A DNA stretch of 64,000 nucleotides from Epiperipatus broadwayi (GCA_028023455.1 JAQFVV010012535.1:432001-496000); one strand, 5' to 3'. Shown: positions 12,280 to 24,989, numbered from the stretch's first letter. Notes: a model not told the origin generated them from the sequence alone. A program made the numbers and translations.

Positions 12280-13720
12280 GTTTATTTCTAAATAACAGAA
12301 GCTCCAAAAGTTTTAAGAAGAGGAAATTAAAAATGCATAGACTCTGTTTAAGAATTATGTTCTTAAAGGCTTGTGTGATATAGTGTGTAAAAAGATTGTA
12401 AATGGTGTAGGTTTTGGGAAATATTGCATTAAAAGCTTGGAGGAAATTATAAATAAACTAAAGAATGTGAAATTAAATAGGAATAGAAATATTGTATCAT
12501 TTGATATTGAAAAGATGTATCAAAGTATACCTAGAGAAGAAAGTATAAAAGTAGTTATGGAAAGAATAAAGGATTATGGTGGTATGTCAAAGGAATGGAT
12601 GTGTATTATTAATGAGGCTTTATTGTTGATAAGTGAAACATTGTACTTTAAATATAAAAATGAGTTTTGGAAGATAACTAAAGGATGGGTTATGGGTTGT
12701 TCCATTAGTGGTGTTTTATCATCTATTGTGATTAATTATATTGAGGGAAGTGTAATTGATAAATATATAAGGATGAAAGAAATTAGACAATATCACAGAT
12801 ATGTTGATGATATACTTATAATAGGTAATAGTAGAAGTATCAATAATGCATTTAATGAAATAAAAGATAATGGATATGGTATTAGATTTACAATGGAAAA
12901 TGGAAAGGAAGGGTTAAAATATTTAGATATTTTTATGAGGGTGTAACATGTGAGACTGTTATAAGACATTATATTAAGGAAAATGATAAAAGAGGTATAA
13001 CACATCCAAGTTCATATCAAACATGGGCTCAAAAAATGGCAACAATGAAAGGGTTTAGAGAGAAAAATGATAGGTTAACTTTAGATAAGGATGTAGCTTT
13101 AATACAAAAGTTGGAGGTTGAAAATGATTATATTAATATGGGATATAAAAAGAAAGATATAAGTAAATTTTTAAAAAAATAAAGGTGAAAATAGTACATA
13201 TTATAATAATAAGAAATTAACTGTAAATAATAAATGGATTTCAGTTCAATATTGTGATAGAGTATATAAAGAGTTGGTAAGGGAAGAATTACCTGATAAT
13301 ATTAAAATAGGATGAAAAATAGTAGATCATTAGGGAAAGGGATATGTAATATAGAAAACAGTAATGAGAATGATAGGGCAGGGTTGGTGTATAAAATTAT
13401 TTGTGAATTTTGTAGCATGATATATATTGGTCAGACAGAGAAGACTGCATTAGAAAGAGATAAAGAACATGATAGGGCAATTAGGAGGAAGGATATGAGA
13501 TCAGGGATTTATGTACATTTTTTTAATACTGGGCATAGAATGAGTTGTAAAAAAAAAACATTCAAGTAATTAAGTATGTAAAGAAGTATAGTGAGAGGGT
13601 ATGTTAGGAAACCTTGTATATGCAGGAGAATTTTGAAAAATGTATGAATATGGTTAAAGGACCTGTAAAGTTGGCTGGAAAATGGATGTTGTTAGATAGC
13701 TGGAAGATTTAATTTAAGTT
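12280..13720 (+). pseudogene. Penelope-like retroelement B (RT plus GIY-YIG), frameshifted
   Basis: The longest open stretch, 12371-12946 (191 residues), is a PLE reverse transcriptase. It contains GVGFGKYCIKS, the FDIEKMYQSIP motif (position of the first catalytic Asp), WVMGCSISGVLSSI (motif B) and YHRYVDDILII (the YVDD active site), then GLKYLDIF. A shift follows, and coding resumes in another frame with TWAQKMATMKGFREKND. A third segment, 13312-13569, is a GIY-YIG endonuclease with LVYKIICEFCSMIYIGQT and an R..EH pair. PLEs copy themselves by target-primed reverse transcription using this endonuclease. The upstream part before 12371 is decayed. The frames are broken at about 12946, 13185 and 13560. 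The VGFG..IKS signature is shared with element C at 36-37.6 kb, so B and C are one clade. Start is approximate. Confidence 0.9.
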
Positions 13721-13756
13721 TGGTATAATTATGAGTAAATTATGTGTATATATTAT

Positions 13757-13950
13757 AACGGAAACGGTTAATCGTACGGTTGATTAATTATTTGTACCTT
13801 CAACTATATTTATTTCGATTATTTTATTCTATATTATACTTATTTATTATATCCATTTATTCTTTTCATAACTTTTATTTCTATCCATTTATTGTTTACA
13901 ACTTAGATTCTTTATTATCTTATTTATTATTTTAACCAACGCCGTTACAA
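13757..13950. mobile_element. Possible short solo LTR (ATAACGG...CCGTTACA)
   Basis: The 194-bp AT-rich segment ends in CCGTTACA and begins with ATAACGG, a one-base variant of the inverse. TGTAACGG/CCGTTACA termini with a short LTR are typical of some Gypsy lineages. No partner LTR or target duplication was seen, so this is weak. Confidence 0.3.
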
Positions 13951-14630
13951 TACAAGCAGAGAGCTAATACAGATACAAACTTAATTTCATATCTATACCC
14001 TTGATCGAACCCCAAGGCAATACGTACATATTATCTTGGCGTTATTTTTCCCGACCAAGATACCCTCGGCTGCTGAACAACGCAAACTATTTCAAAGAAA
14101 CTTAACGAATGTCCAGCGCTTGCTATTTATTTTTTAGAATTGGGATTTCGCACGAACAAGCAGCACATGAATATCTTAAACAAATCAGTATGCCCCTTTA
14201 ATCACTACTTACAGTTTCCCCCCTGTCGTAGCTTGGTGATAGGAGAATAAAGCAAGGATACGAAATTTAATGACAAATATGTTTAATAATAATATTTACA
14301 CTTTATATAAAAAATTACATTATAATAATAAAAACACACACATAAATACATGGCTATAATAAATATATGCAAATAGATCAGATATAAAAGTTCTTAAAGT
14401 CCTGTTGATAGAGTTCTATTTTTATCAAATCATTAATTTTATATTTAGTTATGAATAGTAGATAAATGAAAATGCATGCATGCTTTTACCTAGGCTTTGT
14501 TGTAATTGTCCCATGGGTATTTCTTCCGAGCGCTCTTGATTAACTTCCTCCGTTTGTGGGGTTATTTTCATCCAGTTTGCTGGTTGATTCTTTAGGTTGA
14601 GTTTCAATTGACAGCTACAGAAGCGGCGGT
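13951..14630. other. Less AT-rich non-coding segment between retroelement pieces
   Basis: The part 13950-14240 is visibly richer in G+C than its surroundings and is probably unrecognised mobile DNA. It shares only a short TACCCTCGGC string with 24939-24948. No coding motif was seen. Confidence 0.35.
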
Positions 14631-14639
14631 CCCTCTAGC

Positions 14640-14730
14640 AGGTCAGGCAAAGATCTTACATTGCGAGTCAGTGATGAGACGGCTCGAATCCGAACCTACG
14701 TCCCTTTAACGCCACTAGCCACGCACTTCT
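14640..14730 (-). mobile_element. tRNA-like SINE head, different from family S1
   Basis: On the minus strand, GTGGCTAGTGGCGTTAAAG resembles an A box and GGTTCGGATTCGAGCC a B box, about 25 bp apart. The segment sits in a G+C-richer patch (14500-14780). It is the only copy in the window and its end is unclear. Confidence 0.45.
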
Positions 14731-14734
14731 TCCA

Positions 14735-16340
14735 TTTTCTTTTAGCTGTTGCTTCTCTAAAGTCTCTACTAGCAATGCCGGACAAAACTTGTAATTTTAT
14801 TAATCTCTTTCTTTGTTCGTTGTTTTTAAAATTTTTTAATTAAGACTTAGATTTCCAACCAATTCTTATCATTATGTTTCTTTATTTAATTAGTGGCTTG
14901 AATGTAAGTCCCAATTAATTTAACCGATCAGGCCAAGATCTTCCGTTGATAACATTTCTTTGTCCATGGAATTTAATTTGTCCAACAGACTTTCACACCT
15001 ACGGCCATATTGTTTCTTTTTTATATATCACATATTACATTTATTTTATTTAAAGTTTACAATTCATTCATTTTTTTCACATTTACGTTTTACATTTACT
15101 TTAATTTGTTATAATATATTTTTTTAAAAGAGAGAAGAAACGCATTTTTTTTATGCATCCACTTCCCCTCTCCCACAATAAACAAAAATAACTTTCTAGC
15201 ATTTCTTACAAGAGAGAAAGAGTCGCATATCTCTATTTATGCAGCCCCCCCTCCCCTTCTCTTACTATTACACAATCCACAGTAATTTTGACATTAGAAT
15301 TTCAATTTTTCTTTTTCTTCCTTTCTTTTTTTAAAAAAAATTTATTAGGTAATTTATTTCACCTTTATTACTTTCTAATTTTATTAATAAATATATATGT
15401 GTGTCGACGACTTTACGTGGTCGTCACAATATTTATATGGATGATTATCATTCTAATTATGTTGGGTTTAAAATATTAAATATGTTTATATAGGTATGTA
15501 AGGAAAGAAAGATTGGGAGATTTATGAATGATATTAACGTATAAATATGTGATTATATAATGTAAATATATGTTTATGATTTAGATAAATATTATGAATA
15601 AATATTATGTGTAAATATTATGTATAATGAAATATATTATAAAAGTTGTCTGATTAAATAATATTTATTGAATTATTATTTTTAATATATTACTCTATTT
15701 AATTGTATATCTCAAGCTTTTAAAAAAAAATGTTATATTAATTTGCCTATTATATTAATGCCATTTCAATTACCATTGAAATTAGGATAATAATAATTTT
15801 TATAAATGCTTGAACAATTAACTGTTTGTAATAATCTCTTCGTATATGGAAAAACTATATATTTGAGGAATTATAGTAATGTTTTAAAAAATATTTTACT
15901 ATGCTAAAGCTTTTCAATTACTATTTTGGAAAAATATAATTTGCCATTTATAAAAAGTATAAAATATTAGTTCATTAATCTATGCCATGTCTTTAACAGA
16001 AATATTTTATAGACAGTCTATATGCTAAAGTATTTTCTGATAAAAGAAGTGCTTACGAAAGATGTTTTAAAAAAGAGAATCGCTTAAATATAACCTAGAA
16101 ATATCTTAGTATTTCACACAAACCATTTAAAAGAATGTCTAAATAATTCTTAATGCTTATAATATGGCTCTTAAGAAAATAAAAAAAAAATGAAGCTATG
16201 CTTTAGATGAATTAATCTATGAAATTCCACAAGTTTTTATATTTTCATTTACAATGTTATTATTTCCATTGTCATGATGAGCTATTGCTCAAATGTGTGT
16301 GTTTGTTTTCTTTCTTATATCTTGGAATTGTCTCAATTCA
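14735..16340. other. Very AT-rich intronic sequence
   Basis: It contains T-rich runs, C-runs near 15245 and repeated TATTATGAATAAATAT strings near 15590. No gene or element was recognised. Confidence 0.5.
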
Positions 16341-16341
16341 G

Positions 16342-16354
16342 AACTATTAGATAT
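16342..16354. repeat. Left target-site duplication of the hammerhead element
   Basis: AACTATTAGATAT is identical to 16867-16879. Confidence 0.75.
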
Positions 16355-16866
16355 TAAGCCAATAAACATCATATGACTACCACTTCTTATGCTGTGTATA
16401 ACAGTTGTTAAAACAGTTATACACAAGCATAAGAGGTGGTGGTCATGTGATTTTTATTGACTTAAAACCAATCTTGCCTAATAGGATAGTGGTGGCTATG
16501 GTTATTAAAGAACCAAAGACACCAAAATGTATGGGCACGGAACTAGGTTCAGACTCATATGACTATATAAGCTAATAGGCTTGGATTGAAAACATTAAGG
16601 TGTTTTCAGTTTAAGACTCATAGTTTTGTAGTTAAATGGAGATAAAAGATGGTTGCTGGAGGGTTGCATTAGATTCTAAGATCTAGGTGCAGTGCTCTCA
16701 GATCCAAGGCTCCTCACTGATGAAGGCCATAAGCCAGAAACTAGTCTGGGAATATTGGATGAGTAGGCACTAGATGGGGATTTTATGCACAAGCCTTTTG
16801 TCATCCATTGATTACTCTATCTTGCTGTGTGTGGCAGTATATATAGTGAGTTTGGCCTGTTTTAAC
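16355..16866 (+). mobile_element. 512-bp hammerhead-bearing retroelement with 13-bp target-site duplication
   Basis: The segment is bracketed by a perfect 13-bp direct repeat AACTATTAGATAT at 16342-16354 and 16867-16879. It has an inverted 5' part: 16370-16402 is the reverse complement of 16416-16449 with few mismatches. The rest, from about 16410, is a direct unit that includes a type I hammerhead ribozyme at 16702-16760 and ends in GGCCTGTTTTAAC. A retained target-site duplication plus an inverted 5' piece is typical of PLE insertions, and hammerheads are known in PLE long-terminal repeats and in small retrozyme-like elements. No reading frame is present, so it would be non-autonomous or a solo repeat. 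Fragments of the same unit lie at 10375-10665 and 39340-39424. Confidence 0.75.
16702..16760 (+). ncRNA. Type I hammerhead ribozyme, apparently complete
   Basis: The core CTGATGA is at 16717-16723 and GAAA at 16737-16740. Helix II is GGC (16725-16727) with GCC (16733-16735), five-base loop, with an A-A mismatch next to the core. Helix III is minimal: A-C pairs with G-T around a two-base TA loop, giving ACTAGTC, with predicted cleavage after C16746. Helix I has CTCA/TGGG next to the core and a distal ATCCAA (16702-16707)/TTGGAT (16755-16760) arm across an internal loop. Short helix III with an internally looped helix I is the form known from PLEs and retrozymes. Activity is not proven; the A-A mismatch may weaken it. 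Confidence 0.85.
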
Positions 16867-16879
16867 AACTATTAGATAT
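16867..16879. repeat. Right target-site duplication of the hammerhead element
   Basis: AACTATTAGATAT is identical to 16342-16354. The flank continues AAGAAC here and TAAGCC at the left copy, so identity stops at the element boundary. Confidence 0.75.
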
Positions 16880-18230
16880 AAGAACTGTCTTATGTTTTGA
16901 TTTGGAAATTCTTTTGCCATGCTTGAAGCTTTGCAGAAAATATTTGCCCATCAGTAAATATTGTGTGTACTCAACCAGCAGCTCAATGCAAATATTATTG
17001 CTCATAAACTAGGGTTTTCTTTATTAGTAAAAAAAGGAGAGAGAATGGGGAAATTTTATGTAATATTTTTTGTCTTTTTTGAAAGTTTTGATATATATTT
17101 TATGTAATATTATGTCATATTACAAGAGCCAAGTATTTAATTTATGTAAAAAAAATTTATGGGTTTATAAATGTGTAAATAGTCTAGCATTAACAAGTAG
17201 TATTTATTTTATAGTTAGTATGTGCTTTTACAAGCTAGAGTTTTATTATGCTTATTCTAAGTCAGTGGAGATTTAATCTCTCATAATGACTATTTCAAAT
17301 ATTTGGTATTTTAATTGCGTTATCTGACAAACAGTCAGAAATATTCAGCAAAAGTGATTCTTTTCTATTTTGCATAAGTGCAATAGTAAATTTATTCATA
17401 AATATTTTATGCTTTGAGAATTATTATTCTCACATTTATTCACATTTCCATTCATGTTCACTGATTACTATAATTTTTAATATTTAGTATTCCATATTTG
17501 TGTGTATTGCCACTTAGAGCCAAAATTTTATGTGCTATTAATTGTCTTTATTAATGCCCCCAGTCATTTGACTTCCAAAGTGCATGTCATGGATTCAGAC
17601 ATTGTTTATTTTGTGTTTTAAAATTTTGAATATGACGTTAGTTAGTCATTGTGATGTTTTTATCTTGGTATTGTTAGCTATAGTATTGATGACCTTATAG
17701 TGTCTTGCCTTGCTCATTATATTGATTATTATGCTGGATGGATTGGATAGATTCTCCATCTGTATTGCATTCTGTTCCATAAGTTGGTAGTGCCTATTTT
17801 CAGAGATTGTTATTGTAATGTTTTGTAAAATGGCAGACATGTTTGTGCACTCCAGAAAAAACTAGAATTTATTCGAGAGGTTGTTTTTAGATCACGCTCT
17901 GATAGCTGAGGAATTTAATTAATGCATTGACATAATGGTGATCGACAATTCCAAGAAATATTTGCTGATTACAAATATTTCTGGATAAGAGACATTGCCT
18001 TATTGGACGGTGTATTGATTGATTGTTGCAGTTATCAGAGAGTGATAAGAGGATTGTGTAACATCTATGCAGTGCAGTAGTTGAGTAGCAGTATTGGAGT
18101 AGACGTCTGTTTAACACCAGTAGAGATATCTCGCGTTAGTGTTTGCGGTTAATGACCAGCGCCCAGTGGAAATGTAGTTCATGGGTATAGCTGAAGGAGA
18201 CCATGGTGAAGATATTCAGAGCCTTCGTTG
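16880..18230. other. Intronic sequence without recognised features
   Basis: Only short chance reading frames. The part 17880-18230 is less AT-rich and runs into the minisatellite, so both may belong to one unrecognised repeat. Confidence 0.45.
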
Positions 18231-18232
18231 AA

Positions 18233-18451
18233 GAGCATTTGTTGCAGACCAATTCATTGGAGAGCATTCATTGCAGAACAATTCATTGGAGGGCATTCGT
18301 TGCAGACCAATTCGTTGGAGAGCATGTTGCAGACCAATTTTTTGGAGAGCATCTGCTTGCAGACCATTCGTTTGGAGAGCACCCAGTGCAGAGAATACAG
18401 AGTATATTCAGAGCATTCATTGCAGACCATTCATTGGAGAGCATATGCAGT
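18233..18451. repeat. 29-bp minisatellite, about seven units
   Basis: Units of the form GAGCATTCATTGCAGACC followed by AATTCATTGGA repeat from 18233 (18233-18261, 18262-18290, 18291-18319), then 27- and 30-bp variants, one rearranged unit around 18378-18411 and a last copy at about 18412-18439 with a partial end. Because 29 is not a multiple of three, all three frames stay open for a short distance, producing overlapping chance frames that should not be called genes. Confidence 0.9.
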
Positions 18452-18459
18452 TGAACATT

Positions 18460-20670
18460 AGTGAACGTTATTGGATAGCCGCACAGTCAGACTTGCGGAT
18501 ATAACATTGGCACAGTCATAAGTGCGGATGTAACAGTTATCACATATTTTTGAAGATGTTTAGATCCCTGGAGAAGATCATATATTTCTTGGTGTATCTG
18601 TCCATATTTTCCTGATGCACTGTGACAAAGTCCAAGCATCCTCTTTTGCCTCAGATGTAGGTGTTTTGAAAACTACCATACTTATAGGGTATTAATTTAA
18701 TCATGCTAGTTGCTCTGCAGAGTCTTTGTTGGCCTATCACTCATGATGATATATTTAAAGCTAGTTTTTCACCATAGTAGGTGAGATTGTTTGCATTTTA
18801 ATATGTAATACCAAGATAAATTAGTTTGAATGACTTAGTTTCTTTAGGATGCACCCAGTTATTTTAGTGCTTAAAAGTGTTTCAATGTCTGTTGTTTTTG
18901 TGTTATTGTGATTCAATAATTATCCAGAAACTAACCCACAATAGCTAGTAATTTTGAAATGTTTAATTTATAAGCATATGGCTAATGAGTACAATCCATA
19001 CATGCTATGTAGTTTGTGATCATCAAGAACTTCTCCAATGGATATGTAAGTTATTTATTTTCAACATTTTGTATTATTTATAATGTGGACAATGATTTTA
19101 TATGTATGTGTGCGAATGACATCTGATGAGTGGTCCATTCATTTACCATTTATTTATTTATTTATTTATTTGCTTTACTCATTCATTCAGTTATTTTACT
19201 AATTCAAGTTTCTAAGTAATAAAAGAATAATTATTCATGAGGTAAATGTGTATTTTATATATGTCAGTTATTGTTTAAATATAGTTAATTAGTAATTTCA
19301 AGAATTAGTAAATCATTTATTAAGACTGATCACTTAGTGTTATAATGTGCTGCTTAAGATAGGTAAATGTAGAGCAATTGGGCTATTAAGCTAACAAGTA
19401 ATTCTGTGGTACAACATATAAATTGTATAACAGTTAAATTTATTTGAGGGATGAATTATTCTATTGAAGGTGTAAGAATTAACCAGTGCTAATTCTCTAT
19501 TCAAATTTTTTTATATTAAGTAAGGATATTATGTGAATCTATTAGTTAAAAGAAACCTTAGTGGTTGATTTATTAAAATAAAAGATCTCTAAGTATTACC
19601 AACCAAATGATTATTTTGTATCAGCATTATCTTGGCAACATGTCTCTCCAAGTTTATGTAACTTTGTTTAAATTAACAGAATTGTAAATAAACCTATTGT
19701 TTTTTTATTTAAATTATATTCAGTTTTTGTTTATTTTTTTTATATGCTATTATCTTGGATTCTCAATATTGTTTATTAACCACAACATTAATTATTTTCA
19801 TTTAATTAAAGTTATATAGTATATTTTATTTCCACAGAAATAAAATCAAAACATGCATTTAATTCTGATTTCTGGATGAAATATTTATAACAGATAATAT
19901 CACATTTGCAGATATCAACAATAAGATTTATTTTAAGAGAGATGTTAAACTGTTATCTTCTAAAATAGAAGGTTGTTTTCCTTGAAACGAGGATTGTCCA
20001 CGCTCTTTTGATTTCGATGTCAAGGTCCAGTTTTCATTTAATCATTTGTGAATGTTGTTTTGTAAGAAGGTGGAGGGACATAAAATGTACCCTTGTGTTT
20101 CTCCCATCTCAAGTGATATCCTGAGTAAAATGCTATGATGAGTCTAAATTATAAATATTTTAATTATACTATTAAATTTTTAAATAAATATTTTTCTTTA
20201 AATTGTGATAAATATTGTTATCTTGTATAGGATGCAGTCATTTCCAAATACAATAAAGGTTTTGCTTCCTATAGTCAGACAGGATATCATTCACTCATCC
20301 ATTTATCTAATCAGTTACTTATCAAACAATGCCATATGTTAGTTTTGTCACAAGAGTTGCACTAGGACTCTTGTTGATTGTTTAGTAATTTACATAATTT
20401 TTATATATCATAATATAAAGTAGAATTAGTGTGAAAAGTGTTCTTATTTATTCCCTGTGCTAAAAGAAAAGCACCTGATAGTATTTAATTTTATTTTCTT
20501 CTGAAAGATTTTTATTTTATCATAAACTTGTTTTTTATAAATATTACGCCAAAGTGGAAATTTTCTTCAATAATTTATTTAAAATTATTATTATGCCCTA
20601 GTTATTTGGCAGCATTGTTGATTTTTCCTCCATCTTGTTATAGATGTCTGTGTACTAACATTTTTTATAA
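18460..20670. other. Intronic sequence; (TTTA)n at 19149-19171
   Basis: No coding signal was recognised. A short TTTA microsatellite is the only distinct feature. Confidence 0.5.
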
Positions 20671-20676
20671 ATTTTA

Positions 20677-20826
20677 TTGTAACCCCCGCTGTGTCTAGCT
20701 GAAGAGTCTCTCATTTCTTTCATTTTATTTCCTTCTCATTTTTATTACTCTCATTTTATTCTTTCTATCATTTTTCTCTCTTCCTCTCTTTTCTACCCTC
20801 CCTTGTCCATTTCATTAAGGTTACAA
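20677..20826. mobile_element. 150-bp MITE-like element with TTGTAACC inverted termini
   Basis: The termini TTGTAACC (20677-20684) and GGTTACAA (20819-20826) are exact inverses, and both are flanked by TA, giving TATTGTAACC/GGTTACAATA. The interior is a pyrimidine-rich tract. The right flank is a TA microsatellite. A TA-targeting MITE or a tiny solo LTR (TG...CA) would both fit. Confidence 0.5.
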
Positions 20827-20829
20827 TAT

Positions 20830-23800
20830 ATATATATATATGTAGAATACAGATCTTATGTGTATCGTATCCATATTAAAATTCTAATATAAATAAAAAA
20901 AATAAAGTTGTTACTAATAACAAAGAGAAAAAACACATTTACATATATATATATTATGTGTATTCACACATTCATATTCTCTCAAATAATAAAAAATGTT
21001 CTTCACTATATCATTTTTTAAAATAAAATACAGAACGAAATGTCAGATGTTTATTAATTGATGTTAAAGTCTACGTTGCAATACAATTACATCCACAGAA
21101 ACATTTTACCAGTTCATATTATCTTATCATAAATTCAATACTTTATTAATCAATTTTCTTTTAACAAAAGTATAAATTTAGCCATTAAAGGGGCACAAGC
21201 ATTTAGACATTTAAAGTTCAAGATACAAATTTAAAATAATTTTCAATTTAATTGTTTTTTTGTTTCATAAAATTAAATTAAAGTCAGAGCTAAGACAATC
21301 ACAATACTTAATAGCAAAATAGACACAAAGTAGAACACATGTGTGTGCGTGTGCCCATGAATACATGTTGATTGAAAACAGTGAAAAATGTCTATTTCTA
21401 TTTTGGCATAATTTTTTGGAAATAAGTAAACCATTTTTTTATTGGTAAAATAATTTTTAAAATGATTAATAATATATGGATAAAGCAGATGAATTGTATT
21501 ACATTTATAAAGAGACCATTATAATATAAAATTGAGAATTTAGACATGATACAACAACTAAGAAACATGAAGAATAATCCTTAACGTTATAAATAATAGA
21601 TTGTAGAATATATATTGTTTACAAAGATATATAAATGTGATAAATATAAAAGGCTGACTGTGCAAAATAACTGCTTGTCATTATAATGGGTTTAATTCAA
21701 ATAAAATTTGATTTAAATAATCAGTCATAAAAGGTTTTCATTTCAATCAGCATATATATATGTCTTAGGATGGCATGAGTAAAATAAATAAATAAATGAG
21801 ACAATTTACCACATTACTTCTGTTACACATGTCCACACACAGTACCCATATCACAATAATGATAATATTAATGTATTTAATGGGCTGTTTTGTATTCATA
21901 GATCTAGCTATTGCCAATCAGCATAACTACATTAAAAAGGTAATGTAATGAAAGTAATTTTAATCTGATCAAAATCATATTTTATAAATAGTTATGCATA
22001 ATCCAATAGTGATAATATGTATAAAGTTTAAAGTTGAAGTCATGTAAAGTTTAGAATTTCAATATTATATTTTTCCTTCTGTTATTAAGAAAATTATGTT
22101 ATTTTGTTAAAACAAATATTTATAATATATCTTTAAAACTAATCCATTTTTAAGTTCCAAAAAAGATTCTAAGTTTTCCAGGAGAGTAAAGCCTAATTAA
22201 TTAATTTTCATTTTGTTTATGAAATTGAATTACGAGTCTTAAATTTTTTATCAATTGATCTAAAAGAATTATAGAAATAGAGGAGTTTAAAACAAGAATA
22301 TGATGGTAGCACATTTGAACAGAAGGAAAGAAGGGATATTAGCTTTATATTATTTTATTATCAATAATACATAAATAATACTTGCAAACATAAAACTTGC
22401 CATATATAGGGTATGTATTTAAAATGTTACTATGGGGTTATTCCCATGTTTTATAGCTTAATGATATAACTAATAAGATTAAATATGCATTCTATAAGAC
22501 ATTAATATCCTTCTATACTAACACATCAAGTACATATACAAAATTTAGTATAAAATAGATACACCCACATCTCTTATGAATAAACCTACCAATACATATA
22601 TAAGCTTAAAAGTATATTAAATTGCATTACAAGTTTATATTTAAATTAATCAGCCAAACATGTCAGCTATTTTCAAGTTCTCTTTAACAATGATAAATAA
22701 TTTAATGTTTATGTATTTAGCTATGATATGATTTAATTTATACGTTTCACACATCAACATAAATAGTAAACAAAAATCAGAATTGTGTATTTATTAAAAA
22801 TTCAGTGAATTCATAATGTGAGAAAGATTTTATATGTATGTATGCATAGGAATATGATAGATATTTCTCAAAAAGATAAAATAAAATTTCTAATTGTCTA
22901 CTTAATTATTTTTATGCTGAAAATTGTTGATAATAAATTTATCAAAAGTTTGCCATATTATTTTCTGTATTTCATCAGTAAATTGCTATATTCAGTGAAT
23001 TCTTTGATAAAATATTTATATAGACTCAAACACTATTTGATGATACAATTTATTACTTTGTAACATTTGTTTATTATAACATTCTTTTTGCTAAGATTCG
23101 GTGCTTTTATAAATGCAGTATGTTAATATTTACCAGGTCTTTCCGTTTATTCATGTTTTTGAGTCAACAAATTTGCTACTTTTTCATTAATATTATTATG
23201 TACTGAAGACATAACATTAGAAATATCATGAGCACAAATAATACTTGCACAATTTCTTTCCCTCTTCTTTACTATTTTGCAAATTGATAAATTATTCTCA
23301 TTGAATAAACTTTAACTTTATTCAAATCTAAATCAATTATTTTTATTATATTTCATATATGAAACATTTTTTGACTTTGTTTAAACTTGGAAGAAATTTT
23401 GCCATCATTAACTCCCTATTTTGGCATCCTTTTAAACAAAATTTCAGTTTTATAAAAGATGAGAAGAAAATGATATATTGAATGTATATGGTTGCTACTA
23501 CATACGCAATTACAGTATATATAACATTTTGAATCTATACTTTTTTGATTATTTTTCAAACTTTAGGTTATTTTTCCATAGATTTTGGGAATGTACTATT
23601 TACTAATGGGAAAGGTTATAAATTCCATTTTGTTCAATTCTGAAAGGTATTACATTTGTTTGAAAATAATATCATGTTTTCCACATGATTGAGAAATTGA
23701 TGTATAGAAGATCCACAACAAGTTCTCTTAGAGTTATCTGAGCATATTAAAAATTATTCTTTCATGTACAATGACAATTTCAAAAATATTGCATGAAATT

Positions 23801-24330
23801 CTTATTTGTAAAATAAGATATGGTGTCCATAAATTATTTACCCCATAAGAAATTTTAATGATTTTGTTACCACAGAATATAACTTAAAAATAGTTTTCAG
23901 TAGTTAAAAGTCTGAGATTATTTTCTTTATTTTTCAGAACATTCATTAAAGGCCAAAAATAGCAGTGAATGGAAGAGAAAAATGTATTATAGCTAAGGAA
24001 AAATAAAATCATTAATTATTGCATTAAGATATTTCCCAAAAAAGACATCACTCAAAAAAATATTTAAATAGTATGAAAACCCTGGCAATATGACATATTC
24101 TATTCTAAGACCATTTTCTGAATTTCATGTCTGTGAGTTTTCTTTGTAGAAAAACTTAGAATAAAGTTAATATAAAAAGACTATGACAGAATTAAAACAC
24201 TTCATTAAGAGAAAATTAGCTTTTATCATTTTTCTTCAATTTTTGCTTCCAAATTTGTGTAAAAAATAATGGTAATTACAATGTAATTGAGCTTGCCCAC
24301 TTGATGGTGTTGTTGGAAGTCAAAAACAAT
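20830..24330. other. Very AT-rich intronic sequence
   Basis: TA tracts at 20827-20842 and 20944-20956. No gene, ribozyme or known element was recognised in 3.5 kb. Confidence 0.5.
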
Positions 24331-24334
24331 ACAA

Positions 24335-24985
24335 TACAATGTTCGGGGCCGCTTTATATTTTTAAATCGAATCGCTGTTTTTTTTTTTTTTGTTATTAAT
24401 TTATTGATTGCTATAACTTTTTTTTTCATGCCTTTCTATTAAAAAAGTTGTTTAATTTAATTTTGTATTTAGTAAATGACAACCTTTTTTTTAATTTTTA
24501 AATCGCTGTTTTTGGACAAAGCTGCTACTCTGCGCTGTCTATTTAGCGATGTCTTTCGCTTAATTATTGCTTTCTACATAACAAAACAAGTGTGTAGGGT
24601 TAGGGTTAGTTTTAGGGTTAGTGTTCTGTTGTTTGTAATGCTAAAATAAAAGATATCAAAATCGTAACCATAGTCGGACAAAAGAAAGAAACTCAAACTT
24701 TTTTAAACAACAGCAAACACATATAAATGTGTATTTACTTATTAAACATGTTTTTAATATGTGCTTGCTATGAAATTTACAAAAAAAGTGTATATTTTTA
24801 TTGGACAGCAAAAATACTCAGCTTCTGTTTTCGGCAACTGTGGAAAAAGTTACGCGATTGCTAGCAATTTTATGAACTACGTGGTATTTCACGTGAAAAC
24901 GAGATTTCGCACGCGAACTCGGCCGAATTCTGTTGACGTACCCTCGGCAAGTTTTTACACATTACACCTTCTCTAAATAAGGGTG
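24335..24985. other. G+C-richer patch with interstitial TTAGGG repeats
   Basis: Bases 24595-24621 read TAGGGTTAGGGTTAG, then TTTTAGGGTTAG, that is, about three metazoan telomere-type units, one imperfect. The surroundings, with a GTTCGGGGCCGC segment near 24342 and GATTTCGCACGCGAACTCGG near 24903, differ in composition from the AT-rich background and are probably part of an unrecognised mobile element. No coding motif was recognised. Confidence 0.5.
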
Positions 24986-24989
24986 TGGC

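Noticed and set aside
18203-18504. Three overlapping plus-strand frames with repeated ESIHCRP-like peptides
   Set aside because: They are by-products of a 29-bp tandem repeat that keeps all frames open; no start, splice or family evidence.
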